A stretch of DNA of 64,000 nt from Desulfamplus sp964425195 (GTDB lineage: Bacteria > Desulfobacterota > Desulfobacteria > Desulfobacterales > Desulfobacteraceae): assembly GCA_964425195.1 (NCBI GenBank), contig CAYRLG010000022.1:8194-72193 (forward strand). Reading direction: 5' to 3'. How positions within the stretch are numbered: position 1 is the stretch's first letter; every line of letters starts with the position of its first letter. Under the pieces are notes generated by a model. The model did no database searches. It was not told the origin of the DNA and worked only from the letters and a program-made list of their open reading frames with translations. Made by a program: the position numbers and the translations under genes. Below are positions 9,247-18,298 of this stretch, one piece after another.

Positions 9247-10467
9247 TTATCTAAAAAGAGTTTCTACTATTACATCATGTATCTTTGGACGAAATTCTCT
9301 GATTTTCTGATTATTTCTGGTTGGATGCACCCTGTTAGACAAAAGAATAACTATAATCGATTTAGCTGGATCGAGCCAAAATGATGTGCCTGTAAAGCCA
9401 AGATGACCTATACTTTCTGATGAAAAGTATCTGCCAGAAGAAGAGCCTAATAATGAAGGAGTGTCAAATCCTGCAACCATATCAAATCTATTATATATAT
9501 TACAACTATCACTCTGCCCTTTAATGCCATGCCTCTTCTCTAAAAAAGCTCTCAAAATATCTCTATTTATAAGATTGCTCTCTTCCCCATGTATGAGCTT
9601 CATCATCTCAATAAGAACTCTCCAGACGCCTAAGGCTGTCCCAAAAAGACCAGCATGCCCCTCAACTCCTCCAACAGCCCAAGCATTATCATCATGTACC
9701 TCTGCTCGAAGCATCTTGTTTCTCCATGAACAGATTTCAGTTGGAACAAACATTACCTCTTTCTTAGAGTCTATCAAATATGTTTTGTTTTGGCTCAACT
9801 GTTTTTGCTCGGAGAAATTTTTACCTTCTATCTGCTTATCTATATCAGTTGGCATAAAGAACAGCTCTGTAACGCCAATTGGTTTATATAGTTCTTCATA
9901 GGCAAACCCATCAAGCCTATATCCTGATATCTTTTCAATAATCCATGCAAGAAGTATATAACCAAGATCGCTGTAAATCTGCTTCTTTCCGGGCTTTTCC
10001 ACTAAAGGGTCCATTAAAACAAGTTGCCTCATAAAATCTCGCCGCTCTTTTTCTGGCTTAAAAATAACCTGTTTATAAAAGGGTCTATAGGCTGCAAGTC
10101 CGGATGTATGCCTTAATAGCTGATCTATAGTTATATCTGCCTTATCTTTAATAGTAGTTATTTTATCAACCCAAAACGTCCCTATTTGAGGCTGAAATAT
10201 CTCAGTAAATGTTTGACTAAGTGTATTGTTAATAGCAATTGCCCTCTTTTCAACCAGCTTCATTAAACAAAGTGATGTGGCAAGAGGTTTGGTAAGAGAT
10301 GCGAGATCAAAAATAGAATTTCTCTGCATCAACTGTCCTGATTCAATATCTGAAAGTCCAAAAGCTTGATGCAACAAAATATTTTCTTTATGGGAAACGA
10401 GCAGAACTGCACCAGGAAAAACTTTACTATTAACAGCACTTTGCATTGTCCGAATAACTTCATTCAT
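9247..10467 (-). CDS. Serine beta-lactamase-fold hydrolase (S12 family)
   Basis: A 406-residue protein of the class C beta-lactamase / DD-peptidase / esterase fold. The catalytic set is visible: SLTK in FDLASLTKPLATS (SxxK), YSD in IYSDLGYILLAW (Tyr-x-Asn position, here Asp), and HLGFTGTSFW near the C terminus in the KTG position. There is no signal peptide, so it may be a cytoplasmic esterase or peptide hydrolase rather than a true beta-lactamase. A polar insertion follows MPTDIDKQIEGK. It sits upstream of the mre cluster and next to an LD-carboxypeptidase, which suggests cell-wall turnover; the substrate is unknown. Confidence 0.82.
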   Translation of the reverse strand: MNEVIRTMQSAVNSKVFPGAVLLVSHKENILLHQAFGLSDIESGQLMQRNSIFDLASLTKPLATSLCLMKLVEKRAIAINNTLSQTFTEIFQPQIGTFWVDKITTIKDKADITIDQLLRHTSGLAAYRPFYKQVIFKPEKERRDFMRQLVLMDPLVEKPGKKQIYSDLGYILLAWIIEKISGYRLDGFAYEELYKPIGVTELFFMPTDIDKQIEGKNFSEQKQLSQNKTYLIDSKKEVMFVPTEICSWRNKMLRAEVHDDNAWAVGGVEGHAGLFGTALGVWRVLIEMMKLIHGEESNLINRDILRAFLEKRHGIKGQSDSCNIYNRFDMVAGFDTPSLLGSSSGRYFSSESIGHLGFTGTSFWLDPAKSIIVILLSNRVHPTRNNQKIREFRPKIHDVIVETLFR

Positions 10468-10525
10468 ACCGTTTTTTTATCTACACCATAGGCTTTTAGA
10501 ATTTTAAAAAAAATATATATCGTTT

Positions 10526-11446
10526 TCAAAAAGATATCTCGACAGTTGAAGCAAAACGCAATGATAGATTGGTCCTGCCGTGACCTGAATCAAATCCTAA
10601 AATTATTGGCTGTGCAGGATTATCAAATATCTCCAGTATAATCTCATCAATAACTGATGTAGCCGGAGAAATAGAGCCAACAATAACACCTTTAACCTTT
10701 TTCAACATACCTGTAAGTTTCATCTGTGTGAGCATTCTATCTATCTTGTAAGGGGGTTCTCCAACATCTTCAAGAAATAGAATAGAGTCATCAAAATTTG
10801 GCTGAAATCTTGTTCCTATAAGATGGCACAAAGTTGTAAGATTGCCTCCAGTCAGTCTGCCTGAAGCATAACCTTTTCTTAATGTTCTATATTTACTACA
10901 AAAGTTCTGATTTGACGAGTTAAAATCTTTAGAAAAAGGGTTATTAAGATCAGCGTAACAAGAAGATGTTAACTGATCATAAAGGGATTTTAGTGTGGAT
11001 TCATTAGTATCTGCAAGTGATGTAACCACAGGACCATGGACAACCTGTAGATTGCTGATTTCATAAATAGCTATAAGCAAGGCTGTAATATCACTAAAAC
11101 CAACAAACAGTTTAGGGTTGGCTGCTATGAGATCATAGTCAATATAATCAAGAGTTCTTAATGATCCAAAACCTCCTCTTGCACATATAATCCCTTTAAT
11201 ATCTCTATTTTCAAAAAGTGAGTTAATCACATTTGACCTGACCCTATCATCACCTGCCATATATCTTTTTTGTTGATATATGGCATCTGGAATATGAATG
11301 TTAAAACCCATTGATTTGAGCACATCTACCCCGATATTGAAACGGCTAACATCAAATGCTCCTGATGGAGCACAAATCCCAATTGTATCGCCCTGCTTAA
11401 GAGGTGGAGGTGTCTTAAAGTTATTTATAACTAAAGCAGATTCCAT
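10526..11446 (-). CDS. ldcA: LD-carboxypeptidase (peptidase S66 family)
   Basis: A 306-residue protein of the LdcA/MccF S66 family. In peptidoglycan recycling LdcA removes the terminal D-Ala from tetrapeptides in the cytoplasm. Family features are the N-terminal GDTIGICAPSGA, the nucleophile region ICARGGFGSLR, the FVGFSDITALL strand, and the C-terminal FDSGHGRTNLSL with the expected histidine. A polar stretch of about 25 residues around NNPFSKDFNSSNQNF looks like an insertion. MccF-type self-immunity peptidases share this fold, but the neighbouring wall genes favour recycling. Confidence 0.85.
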   Translation of the reverse strand: MESALVINNFKTPPPLKQGDTIGICAPSGAFDVSRFNIGVDVLKSMGFNIHIPDAIYQQKRYMAGDDRVRSNVINSLFENRDIKGIICARGGFGSLRTLDYIDYDLIAANPKLFVGFSDITALLIAIYEISNLQVVHGPVVTSLADTNESTLKSLYDQLTSSCYADLNNPFSKDFNSSNQNFCSKYRTLRKGYASGRLTGGNLTTLCHLIGTRFQPNFDDSILFLEDVGEPPYKIDRMLTQMKLTGMLKKVKGVIVGSISPATSVIDEIILEIFDNPAQPIILGFDSGHGRTNLSLRFASTVEISF

Positions 11447-11535
11447 AAATTGTTTAACCTTATTTATATATTCAAAAATAGAGATTCATGGCTGTATATC
11501 TATACAATTTAATTTTTATAAAACTTCCTAAAATG

Positions 11536-11577
11536 TTCATTATTGTACTTGCAAAGTTCATTATTGTACTTGCAAAG
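11536..11577. repeat. Perfect 21-bp tandem duplication
   Basis: A 21-base unit beginning ttcattattgtac occurs twice head to tail with no mismatch (11536-11556 and 11557-11577). It lies between the divergently read ldcA and the tRNA-Pro gene, just upstream of the tRNA promoter zone. It could be a recent slippage product or a pair of binding sites. Confidence 0.9.
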
Positions 11578-11715
11578 AGGTTTATTTTGCTTACAGTATG
11601 ACTAAATTATATTTTAAAAGTGTAATTTCAGGCTCTCTAAAAATTGATGTTCTCTAAAGAATGTAGCTTGACAGATAAGGAGACAGTTTGGTATATGGGC
11701 AAAACTAATTGAAAA

Positions 11716-11792
<77 letters not shown>

Positions 11793-11800
11793 TAAAAATC

Positions 11801-11844
11801 AAGGGCTTACATCGATTTAACTAAAAAGGTGTAAGCCCTTTGTT
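11801..11844 (+). terminator. Terminator of tRNA-Pro
   Basis: A perfect 11-bp inverted repeat (aagggcttaca at 11801-11811 against 11830-11840) with an 18-base loop, followed by a short T-rich run, starts nine bases after the tRNA. It may also serve asd, which ends at 11878 on the other strand. Confidence 0.8.
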
Positions 11845-11877
11845 ACTTATAAGGTAGTTTACTATTATAACTCACAA

Positions 11878-12993
11878 TTAACTTAAATGTTCAAGCACTA
11901 TTCTTAAAATTCTACGAATTGGCTCAGCCGCTCCCCAAAGAAGCTGATCTCCTACTGAAAACGCGGTAAGATATTGAGGTCCTAAGGTCATTTTTCTTAT
12001 CCTACCTATAGGCACTATCAATGTTCCAGTTACTGCCGCAGGTGTAAGATTTTTTATTGAATCATCTTTTGTGTTGGGAATTATTTTTACCCAATCGTTA
12101 TTTGCCAAAATAATCCCATTTATCTCGTCTAATGGAATATCTTTTTTAAGTTTGATTGTAAATGCCTGACTGTGACATCTCATAGCGCCAATACGCACGC
12201 ACTGTCCATCAATTGGAACAGGATTATTCTGTCTTCCTAAAATTTTATTTGTCTCTGCAAAACCTTTCCACTCTTCTCGAGTCTGCCCATTCTCCATTGC
12301 CTTGTCGATCCAAGGTATAAGATTGGCAGCAAGAGGAACAGACCAGTTATCTACAGGTAAGGCATCTGAATGGATAGTTCGAGTAACGTTTTTATCAAGC
12401 TCAAGTATGGCAGAGTCGCTGTTTCCAAGGTATGCTTTGGCACGATCTCCTATTACCTTCATCTGATTAACAAGTTCTCTCATATTTTTGGCTCCAGCAC
12501 CTGAAGCTGCCTGATAGGTCATAGAAGTTAGCCATTCAACAAGATCATTTTCAAACAGCCCACCAAGAGCCATAAGCATCAAAGATACAGTGCAGTTGCC
12601 TCCAATAAAATCTTTAACTCCAGAATCAAGCCCGTCATCAATCACTTTACGATTCACAGGATCAAGCACAATAATACTATCTTTTTCCATCCTTAGAGTT
12701 GAAGCAGCATCAATCCAATATCCTGACCACCCCTTTTTTCTAAGCTCCCCATAAACTGATTGAGTGTAAGAGCCACCCTGACAGGTCACAATAATGTCCA
12801 TTTTTGAGAGAAGATCGAGATCATTAGCGTCCATAAGCAAAGGAATATCAACACCGATATCTGGTCCTTTCTCGCCAGCTTGAGAGGTTGAGAAGAACAG
12901 TGGCTCAAAGCCACTAAAATCTCTTTCTGCCACCATCCTCTCCATAAGAACAGACCCAACCATTCCACGCCAGCCGACAAACCCTACTCTCAT
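11878..12993 (-). CDS. asd: Aspartate-semialdehyde dehydrogenase
   Basis: This enzyme reduces aspartyl phosphate to aspartate semialdehyde, the branch point to lysine/diaminopimelate, threonine and methionine. It is about 371 residues, the longer proteobacterial form. The N-terminal NADP-binding motif GFVGWRGMVGS and the active-site cysteine in FIGGNCTVSLMLM are visible. I prefer the ATG at 12993, eight bases after GGAGG; a GTG one codon earlier is also in frame. It follows ribBA by about 70 bases, where ribH and nusB would often be found in related genomes. Confidence 0.95.
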   Translation of the reverse strand: MRVGFVGWRGMVGSVLMERMVAERDFSGFEPLFFSTSQAGEKGPDIGVDIPLLMDANDLDLLSKMDIIVTCQGGSYTQSVYGELRKKGWSGYWIDAASTLRMEKDSIIVLDPVNRKVIDDGLDSGVKDFIGGNCTVSLMLMALGGLFENDLVEWLTSMTYQAASGAGAKNMRELVNQMKVIGDRAKAYLGNSDSAILELDKNVTRTIHSDALPVDNWSVPLAANLIPWIDKAMENGQTREEWKGFAETNKILGRQNNPVPIDGQCVRIGAMRCHSQAFTIKLKKDIPLDEINGIILANNDWVKIIPNTKDDSIKNLTPAAVTGTLIVPIGRIRKMTLGPQYLTAFSVGDQLLWGAAEPIRRILRIVLEHLS

Positions 12994-13065
12994 CACAATT
13001 TCCTCCTTGCGTTTTTATGATAATTAATATTTGTATTTTATCTTTCTCCAGAAGAGGACGCTCTT

Positions 13066-14286
13066 TTATGATAGATCAGCAGAGCACTCTTTAAAAATAT
13101 GCCCCATTTTCAACTGTTTACATCTTAAATAACCTTTATTGTAATTATTTGGCTGAACTTCAATAGGAACTTGCTCTACAATGCTTAAACCATAACCTTC
13201 AAGACCAATCATTTTTGTGGGATTATTAGTCATAAGACGCATCTTTTTAATGCCGAGATCAGCTAAAATCTGTGCTCCGATACCATAATCTCTCATATCT
13301 GCCTTAAAACCAAGCTGAAGATTAGCCTCTACAGTATCACAGCCCTGTTTTTGAAGTTCGTATGCTTTAAGTTTATTTACAAGACCAATACCACGCCCTT
13401 CTTGCCTCAGATATAAAATAACGCCGCTGCCTTCATCATCAATCATTCTCATCGCTTTATGAAGCTGGGCTGCACAATCACAACGCATTGAGCCAAAAAT
13501 ATCACCCGTCATACACTCAGAATGAACCCTTACTAAAATGGGTTTTTCTGGGTCTATATCACCTTTGACCATAGCAATATGGGTCAATTTATCCAAATCG
13601 TTTTCATAAGCAATAATTTTGAACTCTCCTCCAAATTCAGTCGGAATAGTACTTTGGGCAGCTTTTCTGACAAAAGATTCAGTTCTAAGTCTATATGCAA
13701 CTAAATCAGCTATTGTACAGATTCCTATATTGTGAAGCTCGCTGAATTTTTCCAGAGAAGGCATTCTTGCCATTGTGCCATCTTCGTCCATAATTTCGCA
13801 GATAACTCCGGCAGGTCTGCATCCTGCAAGTTTGGCAAGATCAACAGAACCTTCTGTCTGACCAATTCTGACCATAACCCCGCCGTCTTTTGCTCTTAAT
13901 GGGAAGATATGACCAGGTCTTGCAAGATCATCTGCTGTAGTGTTATCAGCAACTGCTACTTGAATTGTTGTTGCTCTATCAGCCGCTGATATTCCTGTGG
14001 TAACACCTTTTTTTGCCTCAATGGAAACTGTAAACCCAGTTCCAAACTGAGATGTATTATCCTTAACCATTAAGGGGAGACCAAGTTTATCAGCCATTTC
14101 AGCCGTCATTGATAGACATATAAGCCCTCTTCCATATTTTGCCATAAAATTAATAGCTTCTGGTGTTACAGCCTCTGCTGCCATAGTAAGATCTCCTTCG
14201 TTTTCACGATCTTCATCATCCACCAAAATAACCATTTTGCCAGCTCTTATATCCTCAATAGCCTGTTCAATTGTAATGTGCGGCAT
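13066..14286 (-). CDS. ribBA: Bifunctional DHBP synthase / GTP cyclohydrolase II
   Basis: A fusion supplying both precursors of riboflavin. Residues about 1-200 are 3,4-dihydroxy-2-butanone 4-phosphate synthase, with the acidic motif DDEDRENEGDL. Residues about 205-400 are GTP cyclohydrolase II, with the zinc site RVHSECMTGDIFGSMRCDC and the catalytic region LRQEGRGIGL. At 406 residues it is full length. It is separated from ribE and ribD by the methyltransferase/nuclease pair, so the rib genes are interrupted here. Confidence 0.97.
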   Translation of the reverse strand: MPHITIEQAIEDIRAGKMVILVDDEDRENEGDLTMAAEAVTPEAINFMAKYGRGLICLSMTAEMADKLGLPLMVKDNTSQFGTGFTVSIEAKKGVTTGISAADRATTIQVAVADNTTADDLARPGHIFPLRAKDGGVMVRIGQTEGSVDLAKLAGCRPAGVICEIMDEDGTMARMPSLEKFSELHNIGICTIADLVAYRLRTESFVRKAAQSTIPTEFGGEFKIIAYENDLDKLTHIAMVKGDIDPEKPILVRVHSECMTGDIFGSMRCDCAAQLHKAMRMIDDEGSGVILYLRQEGRGIGLVNKLKAYELQKQGCDTVEANLQLGFKADMRDYGIGAQILADLGIKKMRLMTNNPTKMIGLEGYGLSIVEQVPIEVQPNNYNKGYLRCKQLKMGHIFKECSADLS

Positions 14287-14377
14287 TTTTTTATCTTTTA
14301 ACTCCTTAGATTTTTAACTTCATAAACTTTTATAAATTAGTCTTTTTTTGACCAAAGTTGTTGATGAACATCAATAA

Positions 14378-14872
14378 TTAAAAAATATTATATTCATGAG
14401 ATTTTTGCAGTATCAACTCTCTATTTTTACAGTTTTCAAGAAAATAGAAATTGTTTTTTAAAGGCTCAAGTATTCCAAATCCTTTACTCTTTGTTCCCCA
14501 AACCTCTATGAGAATAGTTGGTATGAAATACATATCAAAAGCACTATTATCTAATGGTTTTAAACCTATGACAACATCAGAAGTTGTTGGGGATTGTATG
14601 TAAGTTTTTACATCAGATTTATATTCTCTATCAACCCCGCCTCTTGTACCACCAGTAAAACTTACACTTGTTCTTGCTGTTTTTACTTGTGCCCTGATTA
14701 TATCTTCACCACCTATTTCAAGTTTTCTAACAATTATTATGTCGTAAGGTGATAAAGGCAAATTCACAAGAGAAACATTCTGATATTTTTTCATTAAAAG
14801 ACCAACAACAATATGCTCGTTTGCAAATCCTTCTATTGACGCTTGCCTTCCCCTCTCTTCTGTATTTGGCAT
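14378..14872 (-). CDS. Putative restriction endonuclease, PD-(D/E)XK-like
   Basis: A 164-residue protein that I do not recognise by name. It has the layout of a small PD-(D/E)XK nuclease: a helix with Glu19 (GFANEHIVVG), then a strand with Asp44 (SPYDIIIVRK), then Gln62-x-Lys64 (RAQVKTA). Many restriction and Holliday-junction nucleases of this fold use such a QxK variant. It starts three bases after the stop of a DNA methyltransferase gene, so a type II restriction role is the natural reading. The call rests on motif spacing and context, not on a known homologue. Confidence 0.62.
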   Translation of the reverse strand: MPNTEERGRQASIEGFANEHIVVGLLMKKYQNVSLVNLPLSPYDIIIVRKLEIGGEDIIRAQVKTARTSVSFTGGTRGGVDREYKSDVKTYIQSPTTSDVVIGLKPLDNSAFDMYFIPTILIEVWGTKSKGFGILEPLKNNFYFLENCKNRELILQKSHEYNIF

Positions 14873-14875
14873 ACT

Positions 14876-16306
14876 TTATTTCCTTAAAACTATTATCCAA
14901 TCAGTATCTATTCTTTCTTGACGAGGAACTTTTATAAAATGTTTTATAATCTCTGATGCAAAATAATTTTCAATTTTAAAACCAATATTTTGGGCTAACT
15001 CCATTATATATTTCCAATTCTCAAACAGCTCTCCTCTAATTCTGTTATTACCAACAACTATAACATATCTTCCGTCTTTTTTGAGAGCATTATAAACAGC
15101 GATTAGATTCAATCTCATATCATCTAAATATTTAAAAGCTATATACGATCTTCTTGGGTCTTTTGCGAAAATGTTAGAGAGTATTATGTCTGCCTCTTTT
15201 ACTCCAATATTATGCAATACTTTATAATCATTTGATGAAACGCTCTCTGTTCCAATATGTTTTTTCTTTAAAGGGGTCAATGAGCCGTTGGTTAATCCCA
15301 ACCAATAGCTTTCTAATTGATGAGTCCTTGGATAGTCAACCGCATTTGCATAAGGTGGTGAAGTTACTGCTAAATCAAAATAGTATTGATAATCAATGTT
15401 TCTTGCATCCATTGCCTCAGGAAAATTAACTGTTATGTTTACAGGGTAGTTTTGAGAGAATTCTATTATTTTTGGAATATTTATAAGTATGGCTTCAACA
15501 AATTTTTTGAGGGCATCAGCGGGATAAACCATTTTATTTAGCTTTTTTCGTATTACTGTCCTTGTGCAATTATCATCTGCGTTAGAGATGCCTCGAATTA
15601 TTGAAGAAAAACAGACTTTAAAAAAGTTCTTTGTATTTTCAGATATATCGAGATTGCCTATTATTTTCCTTAAATATGCAAGCTCAAAAATAATCTCTTT
15701 ATTAAACCAATTATCTATATATGGAAACGTTGGTATCTCTTTTTGATTAATGTATGATGAGCTATAGTTCAATATAAGTTTTAAAAGAGCTTTTTGAGCA
15801 AAATGCAATTCGTTTGTATCTAAAGGAGTTGTTTTAACTTTAGATATGAAACGAGAAAAAGGATCAACATCAATACCAACAGAATGCCTATTTTCCAAAA
15901 GTGCTTCTATGTTTGTTGTCCCGCTTCCAGAGAATGGATCAAGAACTTTATCGCCTTCTTTTGAATAACGTTTAATCAGCCAACGGGGTAGTTCGGGAAA
16001 AAACTTGGCAGGATATTTGTGTAAGCCGTGGGTAAGAATGCTTTGATCATAGCTTATAAATAAAAATCTATCTCCATCTTTAATTGGCAGGTCAGGCGGA
16101 ATCTCTCCATCAATTCTGATAATTTTCTCGCCAAACTCATTTACTATCTCTTTAACATTATTTGGCTTTTCATTGCTAAACAGAGCAAGTTGTTGAACCT
16201 TAGTATTATTAGATGAAAGGTTGCGTCTGCCATTTTTTTTACTAACTTTTGTTCGTATCTCATCTAAAGAAATTGGATAATAAATTGGCTTTAATGCTGT
16301 CTGCAT
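14876..16306 (-). CDS. DNA methyltransferase (N4-cytosine/N6-adenine type, SPPY)
   Basis: A 476-residue SAM-dependent amino-methyltransferase. The motif X-like region HGLHKYPAKFFPELPRW (about 94-109) is followed by motif I VLDPFSGSGTT (121-131) and, much later, catalytic motif IV TSPPYANAVDYPR (315-327). This order and the SPPY tetrad suit N4-cytosine or related enzymes; the 185 residues between the motifs may hold target recognition. It is directly upstream of a likely nuclease gene and lies between ribE and ribBA, as an inserted type II restriction-modification unit would. Confidence 0.85.
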   Translation of the reverse strand: MQTALKPIYYPISLDEIRTKVSKKNGRRNLSSNNTKVQQLALFSNEKPNNVKEIVNEFGEKIIRIDGEIPPDLPIKDGDRFLFISYDQSILTHGLHKYPAKFFPELPRWLIKRYSKEGDKVLDPFSGSGTTNIEALLENRHSVGIDVDPFSRFISKVKTTPLDTNELHFAQKALLKLILNYSSSYINQKEIPTFPYIDNWFNKEIIFELAYLRKIIGNLDISENTKNFFKVCFSSIIRGISNADDNCTRTVIRKKLNKMVYPADALKKFVEAILINIPKIIEFSQNYPVNITVNFPEAMDARNIDYQYYFDLAVTSPPYANAVDYPRTHQLESYWLGLTNGSLTPLKKKHIGTESVSSNDYKVLHNIGVKEADIILSNIFAKDPRRSYIAFKYLDDMRLNLIAVYNALKKDGRYVIVVGNNRIRGELFENWKYIMELAQNIGFKIENYFASEIIKHFIKVPRQERIDTDWIIVLRK

Positions 16307-16333
16307 TTTTTTATTTTTTAACCCCTTTAAATG

Positions 16334-17032
16334 CTATAAAAATCCGTTTTGAGCCAACAGTGTCATACTAATATCTTTTTTAACACCATAACCGCTCTGC
16401 TTATCAGAATAGCTATGTTTATAAAAATCGGCATTACCTAAAGCATCTAATCTCAAAAATTTTTTAACATACTTTCCAAGCATGTCAGTCTCAATATTAA
16501 CCTCATCGCCAACATCTTTAAAACCAATCGTTGTAATTGTGGCAGTATGAGGAATTATACTGACCTCAAAATCATTATCAGAGCAGCGGTTGATAGTTAA
16601 ACTTATACCATCAATCGCCACAGAGCCTTTTGTAATCATATCAGAGGCAAGCTCATTTGAAACAGCAACGGCAACAATAACAGCATTACTCTTTTTCTCT
16701 TTTGATTTTATTACGCCTGTTCCGTCAATATGCCCTGACACAAGATGACCATCTAACCTGTCAGAGAGCCTTAATGCCCTTTCAAGATTTACCCTTGCAC
16801 CTGATTGCAGCTTTTTAAATGTTGTCCGCGATACTGTCTCAGGCGCCATATCAACAGAAAAAGAGCGGCGTTCAAGCGTTACAGCAGTAAGGCAGGCACC
16901 ATTTACAGCTATGGAATCTCCGATTTTACTCTCAGAAAGATCAAGATCAGTTTCAATCGTAAGAATTTTTCCTTCGCCTTTAGGCTGTATTCTTCTTAAA
17001 ATGCCGAATCCTTCAATAATTCCTGTGAACAT
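16334..17032 (-). CDS. ribE: Riboflavin synthase, alpha subunit
   Basis: This enzyme dismutates two 6,7-dimethyl-8-ribityllumazine molecules to riboflavin. The 232 residues hold two lumazine-binding repeats, each opened by a typical motif: MFTGIIEGFG at the N terminus and LVSGHIDGTG near residue 95. The last 30 or so residues (after LGKYVKKFL) extend beyond the usual end near residue 200 and look polar. It lies between ribD and the inserted methyltransferase gene. Some systems name this gene ribC. Confidence 0.95.
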   Translation of the reverse strand: MFTGIIEGFGILRRIQPKGEGKILTIETDLDLSESKIGDSIAVNGACLTAVTLERRSFSVDMAPETVSRTTFKKLQSGARVNLERALRLSDRLDGHLVSGHIDGTGVIKSKEKKSNAVIVAVAVSNELASDMITKGSVAIDGISLTINRCSDNDFEVSIIPHTATITTIGFKDVGDEVNIETDMLGKYVKKFLRLDALGNADFYKHSYSDKQSGYGVKKDISMTLLAQNGFL

Positions 17033-17086
17033 ACTCTCTTTTCTCCGATCTATTCTGATTTATATTTATCCCAATAACTTTACCCG

Positions 17087-18298
17087 CTATTTAAGATAAC
17101 CTTGAACAAGAATATCATCGTCAAATCTTAAAATATCAACATTTTTAAGCTGCAGTGAATCTTTCATCAAAAGAGATCCTCTGCCTCTGCAAACTGGAAT
17201 GCCGTCATCACCACCCAAAATTTTAGGTGCAATGAAAAACAACACTTTATTCACAATACCGCTTGATAAAGCAGCGCCGATAACGGTTGCCCCTCCTTCT
17301 ATTAAAAGGCTCATTATCTTCATCTTGCCAAGTTGCTCCAAAAGTTTTCCAAGATCAAGAAAGTTGCCTTTTTTAGGAATTTCCAACACAGTTACACCCA
17401 TATTTTCTAAAATAGAACGTTTTTTAGAATTAGCATCAACAGAGGCAGCAATAATGGTATCTGCGTTTGATTTTTGAGTTAGCAGTTTTGCATCTAAATT
17501 GATAGATAGGTTTGAATCAAGAATAACTCTTCGTGGGTCTTTGGCTTGTAAATATATAGACGAATCATTGCCTGATTGGGATTGGCTATCAGGAGATGTA
17601 ATATTGATATTATTTTGAATACGAGCCGTTAATGAGGGGTTATCTTTATGGACAGTGCCAGAACCAACAAGAATTGCATCATAAGCATGTCTAAGCTCAT
17701 GGACATACTGACGTGATTTTTCGCATGTAATCCATTTAGAATCGCCTTTTGAGGTTGCAATTCTGCCGTCAAGAGTTGATGCACACTTTAAAACCACAAA
17801 AGGTTTTTTATCGTTTTGAATATACCAGATAAAATCTTCAATCAGATTCTCAGCTTCATCTTTGCATACTCCTAAATCAACTTCTATGCCGTTATCTCGA
17901 AGGTAATCAATTCCTCCGCCTTTAACAAAAGGATTAGGGTCTTCAATAGCTACTACAACCCGCTTTACTCCTGATTCTATGATCTTTTTTGTGCACGGAG
18001 GAGTCTTGCCATAATGGTTGCACGGCTCAAGAGTAACGTAGATATCGGCTCCTGCTGCATTTTCGCCTGCATCATTGATAGCCTCCACCTCTGCGTGTGA
18101 AAGCCCGTAAGCTCTGTGCCAACCTCTTCCAACTATCTGATTATTTTTTACAACAACTGCACCAACCATTGGATTTGGCGATGTATATCCTCTGCCATTT
18201 GATGCTAAAGTAATCGCCTCTTGCATGTAGCCAATATCGGTAGTTAATTGAGTGTAAGATGGGGGGAGGTTTTTAGAATCGAAATTGCTACTATCCAT
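17087..18298 (-). CDS. ribD: Bifunctional riboflavin deaminase/reductase
   Basis: This protein catalyses two steps of riboflavin synthesis. The N-terminal deaminase has the zinc site HAEVEAI and PCNHYGKTPPCTK. The C-terminal reductase has LKCASTLDGRIATSKGDSKW and a Gly-rich SLLIEGGATVIG. The ATG at 18298 overlaps the nrdR stop and gives about 403 residues; an earlier in-frame ATG at 18322 has no clear ribosome site. A polar run of about 25 residues (after SLTARIQNN) interrupts the reductase domain relative to the family. nrdR lies directly upstream, the usual order. Confidence 0.95.
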   Translation of the reverse strand: MDSSNFDSKNLPPSYTQLTTDIGYMQEAITLASNGRGYTSPNPMVGAVVVKNNQIVGRGWHRAYGLSHAEVEAINDAGENAAGADIYVTLEPCNHYGKTPPCTKKIIESGVKRVVVAIEDPNPFVKGGGIDYLRDNGIEVDLGVCKDEAENLIEDFIWYIQNDKKPFVVLKCASTLDGRIATSKGDSKWITCEKSRQYVHELRHAYDAILVGSGTVHKDNPSLTARIQNNINITSPDSQSQSGNDSSIYLQAKDPRRVILDSNLSINLDAKLLTQKSNADTIIAASVDANSKKRSILENMGVTVLEIPKKGNFLDLGKLLEQLGKMKIMSLLIEGGATVIGAALSSGIVNKVLFFIAPKILGGDDGIPVCRGRGSLLMKDSLQLKNVDILRFDDDILVQGYLK

